From contig NC_049916.1 in the NCBI RefSeq assembly GCF_001411555.2, positions 496,001 through 560,000 of the forward strand: DNA of 64,000 nt. The letters are read 5' to 3'. A program made the translations under genes and the position numbers. How positions within the stretch are numbered: position 1 is the first letter of the stretch; each line of letters begins with the position of its first letter. Of this stretch, positions 23,471 to 34,481 are shown piece by piece. Source of the stretch: Juglans regia. Taxonomy: Eukaryota; Streptophyta; Magnoliopsida; Fagales; Juglandaceae. The notes beneath the pieces are model-generated. The model saw only the letters and a program-made list of their open reading frames with translations, ran no database searches and was not told where the DNA came from.

Positions 23471-26044
23471 TCACACATACACATTAAATTGATAGTAAGT
23501 TAAAAGCTAACTTACCTCGATCTTCGCGCTTCGAGACAAAACTCAAGTGCGATCACGGGAAACTGAAAGTAGTGATTTCTAAAAATTAGAACTTAATCAC
23601 TAACAATTAGGAATATGGAAAAATATCAACTTAGAGTAAAATTACCATTTTACCCTCTACATGTGGGAAAATGACCATTTTACCCCTAACTTAAGGATTT
23701 TGCATCATAACTTCAAAAATCACCAAAATTTACATACCTTATGTAAATTTTGTCCTAAACTCAAATATCAATTCATAAAAATTTAAAACTAAACACAACC
23801 ATCAAAACTCTATATGGCCGAAACTTACAAAGGCTATTTCCTTTGCTTTTTGTTGTAATTCTTTCAAATCTCAAAACTCATGATTAAACCAAAATTTTTC
23901 TTCTACTACACTCATAACATATTCTTAAGAATAATCATGTTTTGAATCATGAACAAAAGTCATCAAAATCACTAAAACCATACTTGAACTTTTTGGTTTC
24001 TCTTCTAAGTTCAAAACAGAATTTTGTTTCTAACTTGTTTTGATCAACCTCTTGATCCATGACTTATAAAGAAGTGATCTTCAAACCAAAACATCACATG
24101 GTTCAAAAAGGTGTCCTAAAACAGATCCAAGCTTCAAACTCAAGATCACATGGGTAAACATCAACCAAAACATAAATTTAGCCAAGAACATCATCACTTT
24201 GGCCTAACCGAATATCTCCTTCCATAAAATTTCATATGTTCGAAACTAACATCAAATATCTTCAAAATAACATTCTAACATGTATATAAGATGCTTAGGA
24301 TCTTCCAATAAAAATATCAAAGCCATTGGAATAAGATTAAACCATAAAAGATTTAAACTTTCTCAAAACAGAAACTGTTTTTCCTCTTCCAGTTTCTAAG
24401 TTTCTAGACCTAAGAAAATATTTCACCAAAACTTTTAATCATGCAACAAATCCTCAACCAATAATCATATACACATGTTAACAGTACTCCATAAAAATTT
24501 CGGACCAAGATCTATTCATTAGCTTGGTCAAAAACTCCAAAATATAACACACTCTCCAGTTTATCGCCCAGAATGACCTTTCTGGGGTCTAAACAACTTT
24601 TTACCAATCAAATGATCTCCAAATGGAACAAATAAGATATCCACGTAAACTAGACTCCAAAAGAAACAACTTTAATGAAGGAAACGTTGCGAGGAAACAC
24701 TTACAAAAGCTTCGAAACAGGCATTCAAAAGAGGTACGAAAAACTGTCCGAGAGTGTCTTTTGTGTTCTATGAAGGAAAAGTGTAAAGGAGAGTTGCTTT
24801 TTCGTGGGAAGTGGACTGAAGAGCTTCTTACACAAGCTATGTAAAGTGATAGGACTGAAGGAATGGTTGAGTGTTGGCCTTTTCTTCTCATAAAAATCAG
24901 ACCAAGATCTTTTCTTAAGGTGGAGTGTAAGAGTGAATGAGTGAGGTGGCCCTTTAGCTATGTCTTTCAAGAACCTTCTAGGCTCTTCTTGTACAGATCT
25001 GGCCAGCCAAGTGGGGGTACAAAACTTAGCCATGAAGCAATCCTATGGTGACCAAATTCGTGGGCCTTAAAGGGCCTAAACCGAATGGGCCTAAAATTTG
25101 GGGTTTAAAGAGGGTTTGGGTTGCTATCAAGCCCAAATCCAATATCACTTGGCCCAATCAATTTTTTCAAGGTTAACAAGGTTGGATAATGATGTTCTAA
25201 CACAAATTTGAAGGATTAATAGCATGTGGAAGTGATTTAATCAAGTGATTAAACACAATGCTAGAAATCGGATTAGAAAATGTTTAGAGGCTAACTTTAG
25301 GGTTTTGGGGAAACCGTTTAGGGTTTCGATTTCAACCATGCTTTTGGGCTTTCGATTGGATTCCCACCATTTAGAATTTCACTAGGATTGAAAACCTCTT
25401 TGATCTGGCACAATTTGGTTGAGCAGATGAAACAAAGTTTTGCTTAAGCGACATGATCTCACACCTTGATTCCTTCAAATCCAACAAACGTTCCTTATGG
25501 TGCCAAGTGTCTAAAATTATTCACTAAGTGTGGCTAAGATCTTGCCAAGTGTCCAAATAAAACTTCTCTAATCCAATTTGGACATTCCACACTGTGATTT
25601 CGAAACACTGCAATTGGTGCGCTTACCGAGGTTACTATTCACTTCGAAAAAGTGAATCATAAACTTAGTACTAAAAATTCCTAAATATTCATATTAACTT
25701 TTAGTGAAAATCTTTTACCGAAATTTAATCTCGAAGTGCCCCTAAAAATAATTTCACAATTTCCAACAGACGTTTCGTCCGGAATTATGAAAATAGGATA
25801 TTGTGCCATAAAATCCTAAATAATCCACTGAGTGTAATGGCGTAGACCATAATGCATTCTGACACTTCTAACCACCTCAAATAAATAAAACTCATATTTC
25901 TAGCAGCATAGTGAGTGATAACACTGACTATGTTGACAGACTAAAACCTATGCAATAGGTCGATTCGTAAAAACTTATGGGATTTTCACGAGATTCCTAA
26001 AGTCAATAGAAATTCCTTCAATGAATTTCTAGCGGGCTGTTACA

Positions 26045-26056
26045 TCCTCCCCTCCT
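26045..26056 (-). other. Polypurine tract of the nested element
   Basis: On the minus strand AGGAGGGGAGGA lies immediately before the LTR start TGTAACAGCCC, preceded by an A-run. This fixes the minus orientation. Confidence 0.85.
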
Positions 26057-27371
26057 AAAAAAAAGATTTCGTCCTCGAAATCGACGTAAGTACAAACATA
26101 AAATACGCTCAAAAGAAAAAGTTGCTTACCAACTTATTGCCCATCACTGGATGCCTCATCACGCCCAAGGGGCAGGTCTCGTTCTTCTTGAAATAACGCC
26201 TCCTTCTCGTAGTCAACACTATTCTTATCTATAACCATCACATGGTTATACAAAAAGACTATCACTATAACATTAAGGCATAACAATCCCAAAGATTACT
26301 GCCTAAACTTAATGACTTCTAGACTTTTTAGGTTACTGACTCCTTGCTTAAAAGAAATCACTATTCTCTTCACTATTCAATGAATTATCCACAACGTGTA
26401 TATATATCTACCATTCTTAACTCTTTCTCTCTCAAATCATATCAATTTGTATTGGAGTCCTTCCACAAGGTAGGTCAAATCGTACCAGCATACTCTCTAA
26501 ATCTAAAACTTCAAGTATTCATGCAGTTCAATTTGGAAGAATTTAATCCATACACAACTGAATTCACATTCTCTATTTCCTCAAGGAATTATATCTGCCT
26601 AGGACTAGCTTACTCCTTCATAATCACCACGAATCGTTCCTCCTCCTAGGTGGTACCTTGATAAACGATCAGCTATTAACCTCAACTCAAGAGTTTCTCT
26701 CTTATGATTAACATAGCTCTTCTATCCATCATGAGTTGCCTCTTATTCTGACTCTAATCCAAAGAATTTGTTCTTACTGCTCACGTAAATCCTTAAGACA
26801 AGCTTTTACTCCCCATATAAAAGTCTCCAATATAAGGGCAATCTAGGTTTCCACAAACACGGTGCTTCGCCAGAAACCATTTATTCGCGATTGGATAAAA
26901 CTATTATCATAAGTGAATCCTACTAAGGCCAAAGCTTCTCCCACACACTGTACTCTTCCGAACACAAATTTCATTGTAACCTTCGAATCAAAACAAACTC
27001 CAAATACTTGGGATACTAATTCATCAACCTTGAATATCCTTCCTCGTACTACTAAAAGGTATTCCATATCTACACTGGTATGAATAGAAATACTCTTAAT
27101 GAAAAATGTTACTCTTACCACCTGGTAACAATTCAGAGTACGAACTAAACGTACAATACCACAATCACTAAAAATAGGGCCTCGCTTGAATCAAACTGCG
27201 TACAAGTTATAAACCTCAATGATTTAACTTACCCAAAGTATTAATAATGCACTAGTACCATCAATTGTAATCTAATCAACCTTAGATAAGCTTAACAATA
27301 TAGAGGTCTTAGAAAAAATACCAGTGACGGCGCCAACTCCTTTAGTTCCTGGGGCGTCAGCATCTGCGTCT
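26057..27371 (-). other. Non-coding internal part of the nested element
   Basis: This is the position where pol would lie. I found no RT, RNase H or integrase motif on either strand. The open frames at 26843-27121 (minus) and 26344-26649 (plus) have no recognisable domain. Confidence 0.6.
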
Positions 27372-28400
27372 CTAGAAGTACCTGCATACACTTAAGCTAG
27401 TACTGGAGGTCGTGGCTTTGGTTTGGAATCTCCAATGGGAATAGTTCCATTTCTCCGGCCTCTTTTGGGACAATTTGATCAAATGGTCAGGTTGGCCACA
27501 TCTGAAATAGAGTCCTAAGGTAAGTTTGCAATTGCCTCCATGGTTCTTTCCTGACATCCCACATATTGGGTACGTGGTTAGTATTGAGCTTCCAGTCTCG
27601 ATGCCTTTTCCCTTATCTGGTCCAGTAGATATCTTCTTCATTTCTAGATTTTCTTCAGTAGCAGACAATGAAGTTCTCTTTCGCTCGGTATTGATCTGGA
27701 TAGCTAGACCTCTCTGCTCAGCCTCTGCTATCGCGGCCACGTTTACCAACTCTTGGTAATTCTTTATTCTTAGGCAAGCTACTTGGCTATGGATCCATGG
27801 CTGAAGTCCAGCTTGAAACTTTCGTGCCTGCATCCTTTGAGTAGAAATCAAGTGTGGTGCAAACCTTCCTAACACCATAAACTTAGCAGCGTACTGCTCT
27901 ACGGTCAAACTACCTTGAGCTAAAGTCACGAACTCCTGCGCCTTTAGCTGTTTGATAGAATCTGGGAAGAATCCGTTGTCAACTCTTCCTTAAATCTCTC
28001 CCAAGACAATGCATCCAACTTCCTAGTTCCCTAACTAGAAGTTGCCTGTGTATCCTACCATATTCCAGCTTCTCCTTAGAATAGGTATACAACATATAGA
28101 ACCTTCTGGTCCTCAGTACATCCACAGATCTCGTCTGTCCTTTTGAGATCCATAATCCATTTCTCGGCTTTTAGTGGCTCTTCATTACCAGAAAAAGTTT
28201 GGATAACGATGGATCAAGAACTTCTCACACAGACAATCCCTGACTTCGAGTCTGGGTACATGTGCTTGCTGATGTTGCTGTTGTCTAAGCATGTCAGTCA
28301 GCAAACGTACGGCTTCAGCTAATCCTCCATCCATCGGGGAATTCTGATTATCCTAATTTGTAACTCCCTCAGGGTTTTGAGGTATCTTACCTCGAGTCAT
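27372..28400 (-). pseudogene. Gag remnant of the nested element
   Basis: Translation starts MTRGKIPQNPEGVTN then a stop (from 28400). It goes on with LAEAVRLLTDMLRQQQHQQ and, after frame breaks, a long open stretch (27929-27372): EQYAAKFMVLGRFAPHL, a region rich in charged residues, and a zinc knuckle YFRCGQPDHLIKLS in which the first and last Cys are lost. The order is that of gypsy gag. It is not translatable as one protein. Confidence 0.8.
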
Positions 28401-28550
28401 GTCACTTCCTAAATCACACGAGTACACGTGTTACAGCCACATACTATCTCTTATACTTCAAGAAATTCAAGCCTAGTAAAGACTAAAATTTCAAGCCTAA
28501 TATTTGGTGCATTTCCTAAGGACATGTGGATTTAAACCCAGAGACGTATT

Positions 28551-28562
28551 GCTCTGATACCA
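28551..28562 (-). other. Primer-binding site of the nested element (tRNA-iMet)
   Basis: On the minus strand TGGTATCAGAGC lies three bases after the LTR end. It is the exact plant initiator-Met primer site. Confidence 0.9.
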
Positions 28563-28565
28563 CCC

Positions 28566-31498
28566 TGTGACGCCCGCAAATTCCGCTTGGGATCGGACGG
28601 ACATTTGAAGCGTCGAGACATGCAACACAAGGTTACCTGCCCCCGTTCATGACATATAAGATGCAATATTCCTAACATGCATCTAGCATTATGTAATATT
28701 CGCAGCGGATAATTTTTTTCTTTAGCAATACTATGCACCAAACTGAAATATCTCAAATACTTAAAACATACTTCATTCATAATGACGTACTAAACAACTG
28801 AGATCACAATAATAGTCCATATGGTTGTGATCAAAAGAGTGCTGGAGATTGAACTCCACAAATACACTACTGTATTAACACCTACATCGCATCGTTGCTT
28901 AGTCGACCATTTCCAGTTGGTCGATTCCCGATTCTCCTTCAGATCCTNNNNNNNNNNNNNNNNNNNNNNNNNNNNNNNNNNNNNNNNNNNNNNNNNNNNN
29001 NNNNNNNNNNNNNNNNNNNNNNNNNNNNNNNNNNNNNNNNNNNNNNNTAATCACTGACAATTAGGAATATGGAAAAAAATATCAACTTAGAGTAAAATTA
29101 CCATTTTACCCTCTACATGTGGGAAAATGACCATTTTACCCCTAACATAAGGATTTTGCATCCTAACTCCATAAATCACCAAAATTTACATACCTTATGT
29201 AAATTTTTTCCTAAGCTCAAAAATCAATTCAGAAAAATTTAAAACTAAACACAACCATCAAAACTCTATATGGCCGAAACTTACAAAGGCTATTTCCTTT
29301 GCTTTTTGTTTTAATTCTTTCAAATCTCAAAACTCATGATTAAACCAAAATTTTTCTTCTACTACACTCATAACATATTCTTAAGAATAATCATGTTTTG
29401 GATCATGAACAAAAGTCATCAAAATCACTAAAACCATACTTGAACTTTTTGGTTTCTCTTCTAAGTTCAAAACAGAATTTTGTTTCTAACTCGTTTTGAT
29501 CAACCTCTTGATCCATGACTTATAAAGAAGTGATCTTCAAACCAAAACATCACATGGTTCAAAAAGGTGTCCTAAAACAGATACAAGCTTCAAACTCAAG
29601 ATCACATGGGTAAACATCAACCAAAACATAAATTTAGCCAAGAACATCATCACTTTGGCCTAACCGAATATCTCCTTGCATAAAATTTCATATGTTCGAA
29701 ACTAACATCAAATATCTTCAAAATAACATTCTAACATGTATATAAGATGCTTAGGATCTTCCAATAAAATATCAAAGCCATTGGAATAAGATTAAACCAT
29801 AAAAGATTTAAACTTTCTCAAAACAGAAACTGTTTTTCCTCTTCCGGTTTCTAAGTTTCTAGACCTAAGAAAATATTTCACCAAAACTTTTAATCATGCA
29901 ACAAATCCTCAACCAATAATCATATACACATGTTAACAGTACTCCATAAAAATTTCGGACCAAGATCTAATCATTAGCTTGGTCAAAAACTCCAAAATAT
30001 AACACACTCTCCAGTTTATCGCCCAGAATGACCTTTCTGGGGTCTGAACAACTTTTTACCAATCAAATGATCTCCAAATGGAACAAATAAGATATCCACG
30101 TAAACTAGACTCCAAAAGAAACAACTTTAATGAGGAAACGTTGCGAGGAAATACTTACAAAAGCTTCGAAACAGGCATTCAAAAGAGGTACGAAAAACTG
30201 TCCGAGAGTGTCTTTTGTGTTCTATGAAGGAAAAGTGTAAAGGAGAGTTGTTTTTTCGTGGGAAGTGGACTGAAGAGCTTCTTACACAAGCTATGTAAAG
30301 TGATAGGACTGAAGGAATGGTTGAGTGTTGGCCTTTTCTTCTCATAAAAATCAGACCAAGATCTTTTCTTAAGGTGGAGTGTAAGAGTGAATGAGTGAGG
30401 TGGCCCTTTAGCTATGTCTTTCAAGAACCTTCTAGGCTCTGCTTGTACAGATCTGGCCAGCCAAGTGGGGGTACAAAACTTAGCCATGAAGCAATCCTAT
30501 GGTGACCAAATTCGTGGGCCTTAAAGGGCCTAAACCGAATGGGCCTAAAATTTGGGGTTTAAAGAGGGTTTGGGTTGCTATCAAGCCCAAATCCAATATC
30601 ACTTGGCCCAATCGATTTTTCAAGGTTAACAAGGTTGGATAATGATGTTCTAACACAAATTTGAAGGATTAATAGCATGTGGAAGTGATTTAATCAAGTG
30701 ATTAAACACAATGCTAGAAATCGGATTAGAAAATGTTTAGAGGCCAACTTTAGGGTTTTGGGGAAGCCGTTTAGGGTTTCGATTTCAACCATGCTTTTGG
30801 GCTTTCGATTGGATTCCCACCATTTAGAATTTCACTAGGATTGAAAACCTCTTTGATCTGGCACAATTTGGTTGAGCAGATGAAACAAAGTTTTGCTTAA
30901 GCGACATGATCTCACACCTTGATTCCTTCAAATCCAACAAACGTTCCTTATGGTGCCAAGTGTCTAAAATTATTCACTAAGTGTGGCTAAGATCTTGCCA
31001 AGTGTCCAAATAAAACTTCTCTAATCCAATTTGGACATTCCACACTGTGATTTCGAAACACTGCAATTGGTGCGCTTACCGAGGTTACTATTCACTTCGA
31101 AAAAGTGAATCATAAACTTAGTACTAAAAATTCCTAAATATTCATATTAACTTTTAGTGAAAATCTTTTACCGAAATTTAACCTCGAAGTGCCCCTAAAA
31201 ATAATTTCACAATTTCCAACAGACGTTTCGTCCGGAATTATGAAAATAGGATATTGTGCCATAAAATCCTAAATAATCCACTGAGTGTAATGGCGTAGAC
31301 CATAATGCATTCTGACACTTCTAACCACCTCAAATAAATAAAACTCATATTTCTAGCAGCATAGTGAGTGATAACACTGACTATGTTGACAGACTAAAAC
31401 CTATGCAATAGGTCGATTCGTAAAAACTTAAGGGATTTTTCACGAGATTCCTAAAGTCAATAGAAATTCCTTCAATGAATTTCTAGCGGGCTGTTACA
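28566..31498 (-). repeat. 5' LTR of the nested element, with assembly gap
   Basis: It is colinear with 21673-26044 on both sides of the gap and has the same ends. Its present length (2933 including the Ns) is about 1.4 kb shorter than its partner because of the gap. Confidence 0.9.
28948..29047. other. Assembly gap, exactly 100 N
   Basis: Left flank AGATCCT matches 22066-22072 and right flank TAATCAC matches 23594 of the other LTR. The gap therefore stands for about 1.52 kb, mainly the low-complexity tract and palindrome cluster. Confidence 0.95.
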
Positions 31499-32206
31499 AT
31501 CATGAGATTTGGGAAGAAGGGCAAGTTGAGCCCCAGATACGTCGGGCCCTTTGAGATTATTGATTGGATTGGCCCAATGGCTTATAAGGTAACCCTACCA
31601 CCAGCACTTTCAGGGTACATGACAGATTTCATTTATCTATGCTGAGAATGTACATACCCGACCTCACCCACGTTATTGACTACGAGCCTCTTTCTCTTCC
31701 CGCTATGCACGTCCCTAATTCACTCTCCCCACTTCACAGCCACCATGCACCTCATTACATAAATACTCTCTCTATTTCTCTTAATTCTTCTGCCCAAGCC
31801 CTACCTCAACCACTCCCTCCTATCTCTCTCTCGGATCTCGCTCTCTCTCGTCGTTCTCGATGTCAAATCAAAGCTCCTTGTTAGCATTTGTTGAACGACG
31901 TGCGCTGACACTATTTTTTCTAGGGTTCCGGTTGCCTGAGTCCCTTTGCTCGAGCTCTTGTTCAACACTGCTGTCTCCCACATCTTCCTTTGCCTGAAGT
32001 CTAGCATATTTGTTTTGTTATGTTAACTTGATATTTGGGAATGCTAATGTTTATTTTGAAATTTTGTGGATTAGAATAATTATAATGGAATAGTTATTTT
32101 GAACAAATGAAAGTTACGTTTTACAGAGATCTTATAATTTATTTATAAATTTGAGATATGATTTTATATCTAGAAATAACTCTATGAACCTCGTGCGGGC
32201 GTTACA
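31499..32206 (+). pseudogene. Integrase tail and 3' end of the host gypsy element
   Basis: It continues the interrupted integrase (MRFGKKGKLSPRYVGPFEI, IGPMAYKVTLPPALSG), then breaks frame. After a DLTHVIDYE-like segment the sequence switches to the common 3' tail (CGCTATGCACGTCCC) and ends GGGCGTTACA. The switch point is the same in all copies. Confidence 0.8.
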
Positions 32207-32977
32207 GCTATTGTCCCATGCTTTTTCTTTCTTGTAATGTCATAATGAATAAAGACGATGGAGTTGGATAACGACGTTAAATAGAAAGTAATGTGTTGTA
32301 AATGACCCACCAAGTGACATCAAAGAGAGATCAAGTTCAAATTTCCTTCATAACCGATGGAGACATGATTTCTTTCTTTTTCTGTTACTGGTGGAAATTA
32401 GCCACAACTAGAACTTAAATATGTAAAGGCGCCGACGCTTAAAATTCTCCAACACGGTATAGATGAGCTAGGTTCTCACTTTTTCTCGATCCATCATTTT
32501 GTAAACGGTGACTATTTTTAGCATTGCAACCCTTTGGTTTTACAGCATTAGCTTCATTTGAAATTTACATGCCCAAGGAGAGATTCGTATCATCCTTTAG
32601 TTAGAAATGATATTTACAATTATATAATACACAAGTGGCGCCCATTTATTTTTTAGAAAATAAATAAATAAATATAAGATTTAAATAAAAAAAATTAATT
32701 TTTTAATAATAAATTCCATTATTTTTTTAAAAAATTGCACAATATTTACCTAACTCATGAGTGAATCTTACATTACCACCTAAACCAACCAGAGGAGCTT
32801 TTTTAAAAACTCTTCCATTGATGTAAAAGTTTAAAACCCACTAACCAAAACAATGTACGTAACATCGATCCCAAGCGGGCAACACCAACGAAACTTGTAT
32901 AAAGATCAATCAACTCACTATCACCTACTACTGTACAGTAGAGACCTCCTCTGCATAATTCTTCTAAGATTTAAGAA
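32207..32977. other. Unit C spacer; HIPP C 3' flank
   Basis: It is homologous to 7601-8488 with small deletions. No gene is seen. Confidence 0.55.
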
Positions 32978-33692
32978 TTAACAGATCACGCAACTGTTAG
33001 GTTCCTCCTCTGCATAATAATGTGTGGCCTTGTAAGGATTATAGTTATAGGCTTGGTACACTTTCAAAAGCTCGGCCATATCATCCATCTTCGGCTCAAC
33101 CTTTTTTGCTGGTCCAACAGAGAGTATCTCTGTGGGGCAGAGCTTCCTCAACTTGCTCACTATATCAACCGGATCGACGTCCCCGATCACCGTCATTTTC
33201 TTGTCCTCCAAGTCCGAGGTGATGGAATCAACGCCTACGGAATTATAACACAAAAACCAGTCAAATTTGTCAGTTTGGCTGGCATAATTTTACTATCTAC
33301 TGGGTCATGTTACTTGCTTTAAATAAAGGAAACGTTAAGAAAGATATAAAATGAACCGACTACAGGAGTAGTCATAATACAGAGACAGCCAAACAAAGGG
33401 CTTAAAGTGGAATCACAACGAAGTAAAACTCTATTATACCTGAAAGGCCCGATACTTTCATCATGGCCTTTTTCTTTCCTTTGTCATCATGAAGTTCCAC
33501 TTTCAAAACCACTTTCTGTCATAAAACATGATATATAGAGCTCTATTCAGAATTTTGTAAATCAAAGAATCATATAAATAAAAATAAAACTATTGAGTGG
33601 TTAGGGGAGACAAAAAAGGTCTTTTAAGGGCGGAGACAAGGAGCGAAAGAGAGATAGAGCTCGAGGGAAAGGGATCAGATTCTTACCTTCAT
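32978..33692 (-). CDS. HIPP copy C: HMA-domain, CaaX-ended protein without CxxC
   Basis: Three exons on the minus strand: 33692-33687, 33515-33440 and 33234-32978, all with GT-AG borders in phase, giving 112 residues. It is nearly identical to copy B in the HMA half (one Q to K change in [11 protein letters not shown]). The linker is shorter than in B ([19 protein letters not shown] against a Lys-rich run), and the Tyr-rich segment and final CVIC are kept. The TATA box and 5' leader are conserved. It is probably functional; whether it is expressed separately from B cannot be told here. Confidence 0.9.
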
Positions 33693-33822
33693 TGCTGAAA
33701 GGTTCGAGGGATCCCAGAAGTATATCAGATAAAGTTGCAGGTCCCGAGGCCAAGAAAATAATGTTACAGAATTCAAGAGAGAAAAGTCTAGCTGATCACT
33801 TGGAGACCAAAGGACCTTTGGA

Positions 33823-33835
33823 CGCATTTATATTG
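33823..33835 (-). promoter_or_regulatory. TATA box of HIPP C
   Basis: AATATAAATGCG on the minus strand, at the same distance from the ATG as in copy B. Confidence 0.55.
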
Positions 33836-34481
33836 AGCGGAGGAACCCAGAAAGAGTAGGGGTCCAGTCAACGCTGCTGATTGTCTATGGTCAATAAATA
33901 GTAATGCGTGTGGGCAAAGTTTAAAGGGCCAACCATTGTGTGGATATAGAAGGCAGGGTACGATAATTGCGTATTTGCGCGTCAGGAAGGAACCAAATCT
34001 ATTACCGTGTTTCGTATGGCCCATAGTAAGACCTTGACTTGGTATACTTTGCTCATTCCTCATGAGTAGACCTTGACTTACTTAGCCATCTTGATCTTCC
34101 GACCACAACCTCGTGCAAGCTGAGAGTCCATCAATGGGAGAAAAGAATTATAAAGAACTTCTAGTTAGTAGTGCAGTACTGGCCACTCCTAGTTTGTTTT
34201 CCAAAAACATCTCATCTCATCTCATCTCATCTCACATCATCATTACAACTTTCCCAAATCTCCACACAAAATAAAATAAACAATTCAACTTTTTCAAATC
34301 CCAAAACAACAATAATATTAAAAAATATATTTTAACAATATTTTATTCAACTTTTTAACTTTAATCTCAACTCATCTCATCTCATCTCTGAAAATAAACG
34401 GGCCCGATCGCCAAATGAGATCATGCTTTTCGAACAAACATAGACTAATATTATTGGATCACGGTTGCTCTAATGTTTCTA
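33836..34481. other. HIPP C upstream region with a MITE
   Basis: It is homologous to the upstream DNA of copies B and D but with a deletion near 33960. The MITE 34186-34405 sits in the shared flank just before the LTR. Confidence 0.5.
34186..34405. mobile_element. MITE with GTTTGTTTTC termini, unit C only
   Basis: The left end is AGTTTGTTTTCC and the right end CTGAAAATAAACGGGCCC (imperfect inverse). CATCTCATCTCATCTC repeats lie near both ends. Units B and D lack it at the same place (CCACTCAGCCTTCTCGCC, CCACTAAGCATTCTCGCC). Confidence 0.7.

Larger units (their letters stand above)
21673..26044 (-). repeat. 3' LTR of the nested element (4.37 kb)
   Basis: It is bounded by TGTGACGCCC at 21673 (inverted LTR end) and GCTGTTACA at 26044 (inverted LTR start). 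It contains the low-complexity block 22170-23470 and a cluster of CCACAGTTGTTGTGG repeats. Its partner is 28566-31498. Confidence 0.9.
21673..31498 (-). mobile_element. Nested gag-only LTR retrotransposon with very long LTRs
   Basis: Target duplication ATCAT lies at 21668-21672 and 31499-31503. Removing the element restores the integrase reading GCATCATGAGATTTGGG seen near 6890. In minus-strand orientation the LTRs start TGTAACAGCCCGC and end GGGCGTCACA. A tRNA-iMet primer site and a purine tract have the right polarity. The internal region is only about 2.5 kb and encodes a broken gag; no RT or integrase was found, so it is a large-LTR non-autonomous derivative or a deleted element. The two LTRs differ by few changes by eye, so it is much younger than its host. 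Confidence 0.9.
10567..32206 (+). mobile_element. Degenerate Ty3/gypsy retrotransposon between HIPP B and C, carrying nested insertions
   Basis: The order is a 5' LTR starting TGTAACACC (10567-17171), a tRNA-iMet-type primer site, gag, protease, RT, RNase H and integrase, interrupted at 21672/31499 by a nested LTR element, then the integrase tail and a 3' tail ending GCGTTACA at 32206. Every reading frame has stops. A full 3' LTR matching the 5' one is not present; the 3' tail is a shorter, different LTR-like end. The DNA flanking the LTR is shared with the other copies, so this copy arose by segmental duplication. Confidence 0.85.

Noticed and set aside
22173..23474. Minus-strand frames rich in Cys, Tyr and Val
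   Set aside because: They arise from the degenerate AACATAAC/ATGAACTTG repeat tract.
24725..25033. 102-codon minus-strand frame conserved in both LTRs of the nested element (also 30179-30487)
   Set aside because: The two LTRs are recent copies of each other, so conservation there is not evidence of coding; no known domain.
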